Below are positions 26,601-43,438 of a stretch of 64,000 nucleotides of DNA, one piece after another. The position numbers were made by a program, and so were the translations under genes. Location: the NCBI RefSeq assembly GCF_000002235.5, contig NW_022145613.1, forward strand, positions 5,444,447 through 5,508,446, given 5' to 3'. The notes beneath the pieces are model-generated. The model was given only the letters and a program-made list of their open reading frames with translations, was not told the DNA's origin and ran no database searches. The stretch comes from Strongylocentrotus purpuratus. Lineage: Eukaryota; Echinodermata; Echinoidea; Camarodonta; Strongylocentrotidae. Position 1 is the first letter of the stretch, and each line of letters begins with the position of its first letter.

Positions 26601-27718
26601 CATTCGGCGGTGAGGCGCCCGCATACCTTAAATCTGTGCTAGTGTGTTGATTACAACATGATGTTTTACCATTTTGAAAATGTCTTGTCCTTGTTTTTCT
26701 TGCTCGTTCACTAAATCAAGAAACAAATGTGCCCATACGTGTGTACATAGCACTTGACGAGTGCCAGAGTGATGCAAAATAAATAGTTTGTGAAGAATTT
26801 AAGATAGGGCGAAACTTTTCATTTCTTAAGAGGGCATCGTGTCGAACAAAAAGTTGAAATAACGCTGCACAAGAGAAATCCTTCGTAGAAAACAGCAACC
26901 ACAGTGTTGTTTCATACATTATAGTTAAAGAAAAATGTGTAGTAATGAGGAAGATCACGCGCAAGTATTTGAACGAATGTGGGTTCATGCACGGGATTTT
27001 ATGGGCTCGTAGCCTTCACAGCATCTCTCAACGTGTCAGATCGTCTTTTGCTTTTGAATCCTGATTGTCCCCGGGGGGAATTGTCCTCGGGGCGGGTAAT
27101 TGTCCTCGTGGGGTAATTCCTCAAGGGGTAGTTTTCCGGGGGGGTAATTGTCCTCGGGGGTAGTTGTCCTCAGGGGGTAATTGTCCTCGGGGGTAGTTGT
27201 CCTCGGGGGGTAATTTTCCGGGGGGTAGTTTTCCGGGGGGTAACTTTCCGGGGGGTGATTGCCCAGGGGGTAATTGTCCTAGAACCCACTTTTTCTTCTT
27301 TATAAGATGTAATTTTTCGCACTGCGACCTCACAAATCTTAAACTTTTTCCTCGCTCGCTCGCAAATGAATTTTCAGACCATCACACACAGCTGCAAAGT
27401 ATGATGCTTAAGCAATATCTTGTATGGTGTATAAAGTGAAACAAATATTGATATCATGAATGTAATCACAGTGTAGGGGTATAAACCAATGTCTAAAAAA
27501 AGGGTATATTTTCGCTTTGAGATTTCCCTTTGTAGGTGCCCTATTTTCCAGAAAGTGCCCATTTTTCTTGGTGCCCCCCCCCCCCCACTTTGGAAGTCAC
27601 TCGACCGCCCCTGCAAGGTTGCCACTGATACAATAGCAATTTGCTCTTGAAATGAGCTGTAATTCACATAAGAAGGCCATTCTGGTGTCCGATTACGATT
27701 ACACCCTCCCCCCCCCCC

Positions 27719-28802
27719 CAAGGGCCGGCGAAGCGTCTTTCAAAGTGGGGGCACCAGCAAAAAAAAACACCTACAAAGGGAAACCTCAAAGCGAACATAT
27801 GCAATTTTTAAACATTAGTAGGACCTTATACCCCTACATTGTGATGAGAGTATCAGGGATGATTTCATTGTTTGTTCCTCTTTTTACATAATATTCTGCA
27901 GTAGAGTGGGATGGACTGAAAAATGTAAAGATTTGTGAAAAATTACACCTTATAAAGAGGAAAAAACAATCCTAATCATGACAGACTGAACAGATCTGTA
28001 ATAAGAAAGAAAATTGGGTGAAATAACTGAAATTAAAGAAAAATTTGCTCTTAGTCGCTTTAAATTAAGAGTAAATTTTACCAGAGACGAAAAAAGGCAC
28101 TTATGAGAACAGAAAAGGGGCACTTATTAAAAAGGACAAGGGGCACCTATGATATTTTAATAGAGGTAATTATCAGAAGGAAAATGGCACTAATTAGAGA
28201 GGATCGGGGCATGTGTCAAAATAAATGGGGCATTTATCAGAGATGAAAAGGGGCACTTATTACATTTCAAATTTTAAGGGCACTCACGGGATATGAAACA
28301 CTTAAAACTGTAAAAATAAAAGGGACACCTCTCAGATTTGAAAAGAGGCAATTATAAGAAGTGAAGGGGTACTCATCAGACGAGATGAAAAGGGGCATTT
28401 GTGAGAATAAAAAGGATCACTTCTTACAAAGGAAAATGGGCACATGTCGCAAACAAAGGGGTATCCATGAGATTTTCATAGAGGCATTCACAAGAAAAGG
28501 GCATTTATCAGAAAGACAAGGGGGCATGTGTCAAAATACAGGAGGGTACTTGTGATAGGTGAGAAAAGACACTTATAAGAAAAGGAAGGGACATATATTA
28601 CAAAAAAGGCACCTCTCAAATTTGTATAGGGCCAATTATCATCGGTGAATGAAGCACTTATAAAATGTGGAAGGAGCACCTATTATAAATTTTAAAAAGG
28701 GCACTTTAGGGGTACATGAAAAAGTAGGGGGCACTGTGCCCCCTCTCTCTTCCCTTTATGTATTTTCCTTGCATTTATTTTTAGATTGGCCCTAGGGTCT
28801 GA
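27719..28802. mobile_element. Inverted relative of the AGTGCCCC element
   Basis: 27720-27860 is a diverged reverse complement of 27474-27600 (shared TAGGTG / CACCTACAAAGGGAAA and GCGAA / TTCGC phrases). It is followed by ~220 bp of AT-rich sequence and an inverted AGTGCCCC array ending GGGGGCACTGTGCCCCCTCT. This is the order of the 23406 element read backwards, without the fold-back insertion. Ends (CAAGGGCCGG and GGCCCTAGGGTCTG) are tentative and no duplication was found. Confidence 0.55.
28080..28745 (-). repeat. AGTGCCCC array, inverted orientation
   Basis: Words of the form AAAAGGGGCACTTAT recur at irregular spacing of ~20-35 bp. They are the complement of the array at 23440-24535. Both arrays share the outer motif GGGGGCAC-AGTGCCCCC, which is itself palindromic. 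Confidence 0.85.
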
Positions 28803-29880
28803 CTGATGATCAAGGAATGACAAATAATGAAATTTGGAATAGTCAGGGTAAAAAAGAAGATAAATTGGAAAAGATTCAGGTTCAAGATGACGAGAGAGAA
28901 TATGAATACATGCCAGCAAAGGAGCGAGAGCCGGCATATCAGTAGAGAGAGAGAAGGGGGTAGGCCAGGGTTGATGAAAACTATCCCGAGGAAGACGAAT
29001 CAGAGATTGAGATCAAGAAAGAAATGGCAGAGAGGAGAAAGAGAGCAATAATAAAGTAAGAAAACATGATAGTAAAAGAGGACCATACTTGATGATTTAA
29101 TCAAGGAGAAAGGGACTAGAGCTGTCAAGAATATGGATATATTTTAGTGAAAGTACAGCATGTTTATAATTGTACATACTTTTCTATTATTGTACAGGAC
29201 ACCAATGCCTTTGATGCGCCCTTGTTATAATTACATGACCTCATATATCTTTTGAGCCAGAAGGGCAATGCGTAACTCAAATATTTTAACATTTTAAACT
29301 TCCGTCTCTGAACATAAGACATTGTTATACATGTATCTTCTGTCGAGAGCCAGAAGAGAAATAGCAAAAGTGAAAAGCCAACGCCTTTCGCGCTCTCAGT
29401 AGATGCCTTTCCTTTCACACACATACATCCACTAGTCGCATGTCTCATCATAAATCTCTCACACAAGCAGGTAGAAATTTTACAATTCATAACATGTACC
29501 TCTACCTCACCCCCCCCCCCCCCCCCCCATTGCCAGGTTTCTTTTAAACCCTCTTTATGTCTTAAATTGGTTGAAACTTGAACCCAAAGAGAAACTGGGT
29601 TGCTTTTCATGAAACCTTCACAAGTACAAGTTTGCCGACAACCCATAGAAACGTGCATTGTCTTTAATACATGTATTTCGACAGGTTGTTGGTGAACTTG
29701 TACTTATGACAGTTGGTCAATACCTTGAAGGCCTGGTGAACTTCTCCCTTTACATTTTATGCACACAGCCCAATTTCTGCAGTAGAACTGGGACACTCGT
29801 ATAACACTCGTCTTTGTTTGACCACTTTCCTGAAGAACATTACAGGGTAATGAAAGACATACAAGCTTTGTGATTTGTTG
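28803..29880. other. Intergenic stretch downstream of RPS26
   Basis: Purine-rich on the plus strand at 28830-29060, with a long C tract near 29511-29528. A 164-codon minus-strand open frame at 29164-29658 spans the C tract and has no recognisable domain, so I do not call it a gene. Confidence 0.5.
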
Positions 29881-29898
29881 TTGTTGCTGGTGTGATGT

Positions 29899-29904
29899 TT
29901 TATT
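29899..29904 (-). terminator. RPS26 polyadenylation signal
   Basis: AATAAA on the minus strand lies ~150 nt past the RPS26 stop codon. It would give a short 3' UTR, as is usual for ribosomal protein mRNAs. Confidence 0.65.
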
Positions 29905-30052
29905 CACCATTCATCCTCACAAAAAGTGACAGTATGAACTGTAAGCTGTACAGATGCTATAAAGTCTTTTGTGATAACTACTCCATCCAAATGAAACTGC
30001 TTGTTTGGGTTTGATGTGAGTGCCTTGTGTTGGGTCAGGAGTCGGTGTGGGT

Positions 30053-35948
<5,896 letters not shown>

Positions 35949-35990
35949 GTTGGATGCCGAGCAAAAGAGACCGAACTTCCGGTTTGGGTC
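35949..35990 (-). promoter_or_regulatory. RPS26: RPS26 core promoter and 5'TOP leader
   Basis: On the minus strand CTCTTTTGCTCGGCATCCAAC runs straight into ATG and a GTAATA donor. The pyrimidine start (about 35969) is a typical 5'TOP element, which puts translation under growth/mTOR control. CCGGAAGT (35975-35982), an ETS/GABP-type site common in ribosomal protein promoters, lies just upstream. The leader would be ~21 nt. No TATA box is seen. The link to exon 2 is inferred. Confidence 0.65.
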
Positions 35991-37536
35991 ATAGTTCATC
36001 GATTTAAGTTGTTTGCCTCCCTCATGCGACAAAGTAGTTGGAGATAGTAGCTCTTTTTGGAGTAAAAAAAGTATGAAAACTTTTGAAAAGGTACATTCCG
36101 GGTGTCAGTACATAAAAGAACATTTGGCGATTGTATCAATCTAATCACCCTACAAGCTCTGCTTTTTAGTCGGCCCTCCTTCTCTTTCATTTTCATGTTT
36201 ATTTGTTTTAAAGTATTGTATTGTGCAAATTGATGTATATAAATATGTGAATATGTTAAAATCTATACCATCATTGTAATTTATGAACGATTAAAAGAGG
36301 AAAAATAAATGAATTGAATTGAATTGAATTGAATCACAGTGTCAATATGATTAAGTACCATGTGCTTATTTGGCATAGGCATACAAGGTGGGGATGAGGG
36401 TTAGGGAGCTGCAGCTCCATCCTCCACCCCCCCCCCCCCCCGAGAGAAACTTGTACTGCCAACATTCAATATGGTCTAGTATGATTCATATCCATAATCT
36501 ATTATAATCTAATGATTAAATCATATTGTCACAATGATAACATATCAATGGTTTCTTGATATATTTTCTACCTTGCAAATTAATCTGTATAAACTTGTAG
36601 CACAGGCGTGCTAGTGAGGTGGGGGTGGAGGCTTGGGGTTGCAGACACTCAAAGCTCTACTATACATGCACCCTCAAAAGGAGGAAATAATTATACCGGG
36701 GAAATAGAAAGGGAACTTAAAGAACAAATTAAAAGGAAGGAAGTAAGAAAGAAAGAAAGGAAGAAAGGAAGAAGATATTCTTTTCCACGCTATTTCTGTT
36801 CACTACTCCTGCCCCCTTTTGATGATTCAATCTTTTCCATCAACCTTTATTAATATCATCAAACTATAATACGTTTTTGTACAGGGCTTTGCAACAATTT
36901 TTATCGAGTGAAAGTTATTTTTTCGGTACGCTATATACCAAATACGTTTATTTTCTAGAAGTCAATGCGCTCTATAAAATAATGTTGCCCAATATACATA
37001 AATACCAACACGTCTTGTGTTCGAATAGTTGATTTCAAACACTAATTTGAATACATTTTATGAGCAATGTTTCATAAATCTTTAAAGATTTATGTTGGAC
37101 AGTAGTCGGCTATAAAGAGAAAATATGGATGATGGTGGTTAAAGCTGTACGTTTTATGCTTATTTTTCATAAATCAATCGGCAAACGTGACAGCATTACT
37201 TTAAGTGCAAAAACAGTTGATCCTTTTAAATGCATATCAAGGTATTATCGTTCTCTTGAACATTACATTCATGTAAACAAAACAAAAAAATTTGTATCAT
37301 TTGATAATAAGTGGAAAAACAATTTATTTTGTTTTTGTACCACATCATGTCCTGTATAATCAGTTATATATATTTTGTATTTCAATTGTTTATATTATCT
37401 AAGTATTGTATATATATATTTTTATGTTTTTGCAATGTCGAGAGCAATATTGAATAAAGATGATTCTATTAAAGAAAAACAAATTGTCCGGACACACAAC
37501 ACACTAACAAATAATGGTACAAATTTGCACCCTATA
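35985..37536. other. Intergenic stretch upstream of RPS26
   Basis: A tail-like run (AAAATAAATG followed by (GAATT)n at 36310-36334) suggests the 3' end of an old retroposon. A C tract lies near 36428 and a (GAAA)n patch near 36745. No gene is recognised. Confidence 0.45.
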
Positions 37537-37730
37537 GGGTGCAGATCGCTGCGACAATAGCAGCCACCTATATGCAATTTTGCAGACTTGCACCCTTATA
37601 GAGGCCGCAAAAGAGCACCCTTAGGGGTGCAAACGAGCACCCTTTTGGTGCAGAACGCTGCTACAATAGCAGCCATGTATCGCAGACTTGCACCCTATAG
37701 GTGGCTGCTATTGTAGCAGCGATCTGCACC
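37537..37730. mobile_element. Palindromic MITE with TGCACCC repeats
   Basis: The left arm GGGTGCAGATCGCTGC...AATAGCAGCCACCTAT is the complement of the right arm ATAGGTGGCTGCTATTGTAGC...GATCTGCACCC. TGCACCCTATAG and GAGCACCCTT words recur between them. The target duplication is not clear. It is non-coding. Confidence 0.7.
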
Positions 37731-39003
37731 CCAAATACCCCTATTTCTTAGTGTGAATGACACAACCCCATCCCATAAGAAATGCTGTTAACCAGAGTTT
37801 TTTTTTAATGGGGGGAAAAAATAATCGATGAATTTCCTTAAACTCTTCCGTTCTGTGTAACTTTCAATGTAAGAAATAATAAAACACGATCGCAACGACT
37901 TAAAATCAACCTAGTTAGAAGTTTAGAATATGATTTTATTTCATTTTGTTTAATTATTTGTCTTCATGATCGTTTCCAAAGTTACAAACTAATTACAACA
38001 TAATCATGATAATAAACAAATTAAACAATACATCATCAACGTAAAATACTCACATTGTAATATAAATACTAAAATAAAATAATCATAAAGAAGGATTGCC
38101 ACATAATAAGCGTGCTTGAAGACGTAATGATCCAATATAATACAAACATGATGTTGGGGATTGGAATGAAAAGGATCGAGATGTCATGGATATTATATCA
38201 TTATACGTCCGACTCTAAAGAGTGATACATTTATTATTTGTTAAAAGTAATTTTGTGTATTGGAACAAATAGGAAAGTTGTCCGCCACTATACATCACGG
38301 AGACAATACCGAATTAGCCAATTATGAAGAGCCCAGCATAATTGTAACTTTCACAAATCTATAACTTTTTTCTTTTTAAAGTCTTCAGCCCACAAGCCCC
38401 CCCCCCCTCCCCCGGTCATCCTTTTCTGTCCTTTATTATGAAATAAACATGTTGTCAAATTTGATTTAGTTAATACAAACTGCCAGCCGCGGTTCTAGAT
38501 TAGCCATCTTGATTGATAAATTGATTTATTGGGGGCTTTGGGGACTTTAGCCCCGAGCCCCCCTTACAACCATCGTGATGCATGGTAAAAAAATTCGTTG
38601 AAAAGATATTGCATGAAAATTCTTCAACCCTCATTATGGATCTGCTTAGGGAGACAGATAATAAAACCCGAGAGTTGAAAGGACAAAAAAAGGAAACAAA
38701 ACTTCCAGTGTGCTGATATCCCATCGTAAGTTTCTTATATAGGGAAATTCACTGAATATCATTTTCCCCTTGGAGCAAGTAAGTTGCTCCGACCAATCCA
38801 TTACATTATCATTCCAACCAAAATTTAGAGACAGTGAGTTAAAACCCATGCAGTTGGAGATTATTTGAGTCATATTCCATCTATAACTGAGAGCCAAAGA
38901 TGCATTCTCCCTTCTGGTTCCCAACGATAGGCTCCCTTTTTCTCCAGTTTATGAACTCGAAGAACTAAATATTATGTTTATTCTCACGAATACACTAGGC
39001 TAA
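37731..39003. other. Intergenic stretch
   Basis: 38240-38290 (TTGTGTATTGGAACAAATAGG, GAAAGTTGTCCGCCA) resembles 30996-31046 and, inverted, 49690-49745, so it belongs to a dispersed repeat. A C tract lies near 38398. No gene is recognised. Confidence 0.45.
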
Positions 39004-39440
39004 TAAATTGATAATAATAATATGATAATAAGATCTGGATTTATATAGCACTTGATGAGAAATACCGTCTCTAACTCTAAGCGCTTTCATCGCCATCGGA
39101 TTCATTCACGCACAATGTGCACCATCTCCATTCCCTGGGGGGGGGGGGGGGGCGGGGGGTATTCCTACCATAATTTATTATGGTCACCGTGAGGGTATTT
39201 GGTAATTACTATAAACACAAAGGCTTTTGTCAAAGCACTACCAATTCCCCTGAATATTTGGAGTGGCAAATGTAGATTAATCAATTGCCAAAGGATCGGA
39301 CATTAGTCCCGTGCCGGGGATCGAACTCACGACCTTTGTATTTCTTCTTCTTCTTCCAGTATAGTACAGACCGCCGTTGGCGGTCTGTACTATTAATTAA
39401 TTAATTAATTAATTTATTCAAGCTTAGTTAAACCACTCGA
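39004..39440 (-). mobile_element. tRNA-derived SINE with an interrupted head
   Basis: Read on the minus strand, an A-box-like stretch (GTAGTCGAGTGGTTTAAC near 39432) is followed by ~90 bp of TTAA repeats, a hairpin and (GAA)n. Then comes a B-box (GTCGTGAGTTCGATCCCCGG), a ~230-bp body and an (ATT)-rich tail near 39004-39020. The body contains a G/C tract of ~16. A true tRNA head would have only ~30 bp between the boxes, so the head appears to have been expanded or invaded. Confidence 0.65.
39361..39393. repeat. 15-bp perfect hairpin
   Basis: ATAGTACAGACCGCC and its exact complement are separated by GTT. It lies between the A- and B-box regions of the SINE at 39004-39440, beside a (TTAA)n run. 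Confidence 0.9.
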
Positions 39441-39579
39441 CTACGACATAAGCTTATAACGTAATAGAATAGCACAGTAATAGAAAAGCATTGGTCATTC
39501 CAACTCCGCCTGAAAAAACTGACTATTAGAAGATATGGATTTCTCCTCCAAACATCATTAAAACACCTCAATTTTGTTT

Positions 39580-39760
39580 ACTCCCTTAATTCGCGTCCTT
39601 TCAAGTTGTACTTTGATAAGGTATCCTGCATTTTGGGGGAGGGCGGGGGGGGGGGGGGGGGTGGAGGGGCTCATCGTCGCGCTTATATCCTGCGTATGCC
39701 CCGAACATCAGTTTTTTTTTTTTTTGGGGGGGGGGGGGGTAGGCCTACTTAGGTTGCTAG
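39580..39760. repeat. Long G tracts
   Basis: Three G runs of 10 or more lie near 39645-39660 and 39726-39739, with a T run between. They could form quadruplexes ahead of the TRAK promoter. Confidence 0.7.
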
Positions 39761-39899
39761 TTCCCCACCCATTTGCATTTTCGATTTTCGATTTTCGATC
39801 AGCGCCGTCGTGTGAAAATGTTAATTGTAAACAAAGTATTATTGTGAAATGTCGAGTATGCATGCATGGTCAACGAACTTTATTGAATCCAAATACAAT

Positions 39900-40103
39900 A
39901 CGCATGCGTTAATAAGATGGCGACTTCCTGAAACTGTATTTTTCCTGAAGACGGATCACTCCTTGACAAACGATTTAGCCGACATTCTGGAGCTTGAATC
40001 GTTATCATACTTTTTGTTCGTATGAGCTGGTAACTTAAGTTCAAAACTACGCGTTTACCGAGTGTTTCTTTCTTTGCCTGTGTCCTGTTCATCAAGTTTA
40101 AAG
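39900..40103 (+). promoter_or_regulatory. TRAK1: Probable TRAK promoter and untranslated first exon
   Basis: AAGATGGCG (39914-39922) is a YY1-type initiator motif often found at start sites. The following ~180 bp contain CpGs, carry no long open frame and end in a strong donor, AAAG then GTAAGTT, at 40103/40104. The CpG-rich stretch continues to ~40250. Position and strand suit a non-coding first exon of the TRAK gene whose next exon is at 52126. The connection is inference; it could instead start another transcript. Confidence 0.45.
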
Positions 40104-42493
40104 GTAAGTTATTATTACGAAATTGGTGTGTAACGGGCATTTGGCAGCCTATCAACCGGCATCCACCGGCATTTGGGAGTGACGAGGAGCCAGTGTACGA
40201 TCGGCGCTCAGGGCCGGGCTAATTCGCCTGCGCTGCCCGCACACAGTCATTCACAAATGCGGTTTTAGGTTGCATGTACTTGCATGTATGCCATTGAAAT
40301 TACATGTTAAATGTTTCGACACATTCAGTCTGGCATGGTCTGTTGGTGCATATTGGCACCCATGGCTAAATACGCGTCCAAAATTATCCCTTCCCTCACC
40401 CCCATAGTACTACTGATGAACATTGCACTCTGGCTTTGGAGTTCACCAGTGACTCATCTTTCTTCTCATACGAACGTACGAAACACTTTGAAATTGGTCA
40501 ATTAATTAAGATAAATATGTGATTGTGATACCAGAGGGATACCAATTTGCTTACCTTTCACATGTTCCTAATGATAAAGTACTGAATGTGATTTAGGCCT
40601 ACACTACAGAAAAGGGTGACCTCTTCTGAGAGTTTACAAAGCAAAGTTGGTTCTGGCTGAAATGCAAAGACAAGCAGTATGTATACACATAGAAACCGTT
40701 TTAAGTTGCCATTTTGATACTTACTTTACCCATTTGATACTTTACAATAATAACGATTAGATAAGTATACGAAGGCTTACGCAGGGAGTTCGCTGAATTT
40801 AGCAAACTCTCTGCGTGCCCACGCCTTTTTACATAGTAATCTAACTGTACATGACAAAATTTCTGACCTCTAATAATAAAAAACGAGAGTGATATCTCAT
40901 AGTAGTTCTTACATTTGTTAATATTTAGGAAAGTTTACATTACATTATCAGGGAACATAGTTTGAAATGAAATTCCTGGGCAGACTGACAGACATTTGTT
41001 CTATCAATAATCAAACTTGCTGTCTCAAAAAATAGTAATTGGTAAATGCCAAATAGTGTCATACTTGATCTTTTGACATGTGTAATTTAACTATCTCTAC
41101 AAGCTGCTGGGTATGACATCATATCATGTGCTTCTGGATTACATGTTGAATGATGCCACATTTTCATGAAGTAGGGGTATTTGGGATTAGAGAAGGGGAA
41201 GAGTAGGGATGAAAAAGGGCTAGGGATGAGGTAGCGGGATTAGGGTGAGCTTGTTATAGTGTTAACAAGGAGCATTGCTTCGTCTGTTGGCACAGGAAGC
41301 GGCGGCACAAGTCTGCTTGCAAAAGGACCGAGGTCCCTTTTCTAATAGGATTATCACATTTGCAGTCTGAGACCTTTTTCGCAGGGCTCCAAACTAACAT
41401 TTTGGGAAAGAGGTCCAGATTTTTAGAGTGTGTATGCATGAGTCCTTCATAATTTTTTTGAAATATTGGGGGTCTAGACATGATTTTGGGTGCCCACGTG
41501 TCGAACCCTATGTTTTGTCCCATGATACGTTACTGACCACATTCAAGATCTAATCATCCAAAGTTAACAGCCCTACTAGGCTTCCGATCATGTCAAGAAT
41601 GAAGTGAAATGACACATTTTTATGTCTATTTATGGTCAGAATTTTTTAAAGTTGTAATCACTATACATACGTAAGAGAATTTCAAATTGTCCTACTTTTG
41701 TCAAACTTTCACTTACATTTGTCCGATTTTAGTGCGTGCACCTACAGTATGCCAACTTTCTAGGAAGGAGTTATTCCCCTTCATCTTGTTTGTGTAAAAT
41801 TACTATTTTGATGTTTTGAATAAATATTTTCTAAATATTTGTATCTAGGCTTAAATGTGGTCGAAGTAATGATTTGAATCAGAACAAAGAGCAATTAGCA
41901 TGTGCATGTCCATGTATATTGATTAATTTAATTGATGTGAATTGTCAAGGTAGTGCGTGGTAAACCATGACTTGTTTTGCACACATGCATGCTGTGTTTT
42001 TGTGCATTATGGCAATTAGAAAGCCAACAGCAACACAATGGGTTGTAAGTCAGTGGGTTGTAAATATACATGTATAAAATATCTGAACGCTATACTGGCT
42101 ACAGTTTGAATTTGTAGTAGCCCTCTGTAAGACAAATTTGTTTTTCACACTTTATGTTTCATGTACACATACAGTGTATGTAGAGTTTTGTAGACTGTGT
42201 GAATCTATCTTGAGACTGAATGATATATGCAACGAAATGCATCATACATGTAGAAAGAAAAATAGAGATCACCTTATGGCCCCTACAGTGAGAAGTTACA
42301 ATCTGACTCATACCAGCCACTTTTTGCCATTGTCTGCCTGAATTACTATAGTCTAGGGCCTTTGCTCCAAGTACATGTACATGTATGTGGGCACTGCAGA
42401 TATGAAAAGTCTTTCACTCGAGAGGGAATTCATATATGAGAAATGTTGTATCGACAGTGCGATGATATAGTCAAAGCAGTACCGGTATAGCCC

Positions 42494-42867
42494 TTAAAGG
42501 TAAAGACCAGTTATGGTCATGCGATTGCATTGTGAAAGAAACGTTGTGGAATTGATCAGAAAAGGTTGATCATCTAGCATCTAGCATCTGCAAGGTTCTG
42601 GAATCATCAAAATGATAAGAAATTTGGCCCATTCTTCGTAAAGTTACAAGCACTATACACAGAAAGATGTATATGGGACTACCCTATATCTCTCACAGAC
42701 CATAAGAGAAACAAATTTACCAAATATATGAATTAGTAGGCGGTTTCCCGGCAAATTTTTTATCATCATGTATTAGTCAAAACATATTCTTTCACATGAT
42801 TGGTAATGAGAGCTTCCATTTCATTTTTTGAAATTGGGGCGTTTCCAATACTGGTCTTTACCTTTAA
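42494..42867. mobile_element. TTAA MITE, intact copy
   Basis: TTAA, then AGGTAAAGACCAGT; right end ACTGGTCTTTACCT, then TTAA. The 14-bp ends are perfect complements. It is ~374 bp with no coding capacity, and inverted relative to the 48832 copy. The TTAA duplication suggests mobilisation by a piggyBac-type transposase (inference). Confidence 0.85.
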
Positions 42868-43264
42868 GATTTACATCGTAATGTAAAGTAACATGTTTAG
42901 GAGAGAAGTGTGCAGTTTGTACTGTTTTCACGTTAGCTGACTTTCACATGAAATCAAACTTGATTCTCTAATTCTTATTTGAAACGATGCCCAAACCTCA
43001 TTGTTGCAACATTCAGAAGGAGGATATTAATCTTTCGGTTTTCGTGCATAGAGTTTACATTTTCAGGTATTGTTTGAAAAATTGAATGTTGCATACTGTA
43101 GATTAATACTATACATGTCCACTTTTGAATTCTTGTTTGACATTTTGTCAACCATGTCTGAAGGAGGGGGGGGGGGGGGTGGGATGGTTAAGTCCCATTT
43201 AAATATTTAATCCTATTCAGGACCAAACAATCTACAGGTGTAGCTTTAATTTGAAACCTTGTGG

Positions 43265-43438
43265 CCCGAATTCACAAAGGAGGTTTGTCGACAAACATAG
43301 GTTTATGTGCGTCATATGACGCGTTTTGACGCGTTTCAGACCAAGGTTTGTCTGAACCTTGGTCTGAAACGCATCAAAACGAGTCATGTGACACACATAA
43401 TCCTATGTTTGTTGACAAACCTCCTTTGTGAATTCGGG
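43265..43438. mobile_element. Near-perfect 174-bp palindrome
   Basis: Arms of ~85 bp run from CCCGAATTCACAAAGGAGG to CCTCCTTTGTGAATTCGGG with only a few mismatches and almost no loop. GGC/GGGC words at the edges may be a short target duplication. It is probably a very young or strongly folding MITE. No coding capacity. Confidence 0.85.

Larger units (their letters stand above)
24681..27286. mobile_element. Fold-back element with minisatellite arms
   Basis: Nine-base direct repeats CACTTTTTC flank it (24672-24680 and 27287-27295). The left arm (about 24687-25045) is a tandem array of 16-19-bp units of the type GAGGACAATTACCCCC. The right arm (about 27062-27280) is the same array inverted. Both outer edges read AGGACAATTACCCCCTGGG and then CAATCACCCCC. 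The ~2-kb centre holds no recognised gene. Long inverted ends made of short tandem repeats define fold-back elements; sea urchin TU elements are a known example. It was inserted into the AGTGCCCC element. Confidence 0.8.
23406..27613. mobile_element. hAT-like element carrying an AGTGCCCC array
   Basis: Perfect 8-bp repeats CAAGGTTG flank the unit (23398-23405 and 27614-27621). The ends are CAGAGGCGG and CCGCCCCTG, an imperfect short inverted repeat of the same style as the MITE at 22227. Inside the left end is a ~1.1-kb array of AGTGCCCC units, then a linker with CGCTCGCTACGCTCGCTCGC, then the fold-back insertion (24681-27286), then a ~320-bp right part ending in GTGCCC units. Without the insertion it would be ~1.6 kb. 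No transposase frame is visible, so it is non-autonomous. The hAT assignment is inferred from duplication length and termini. Confidence 0.7.

Noticed and set aside
29164-29658. 164-codon minus-strand open frame
   Set aside because: It crosses an 18-base C tract (giving polyglycine), has no recognisable domain, no splice or promoter context, and lies in intergenic sequence just beyond RPS26.
39574-39912. 112-codon plus-strand open frame
   Set aside because: It spans three G tracts that supply polyglycine and ends at the proposed TRAK start region; no coding signal beyond that.
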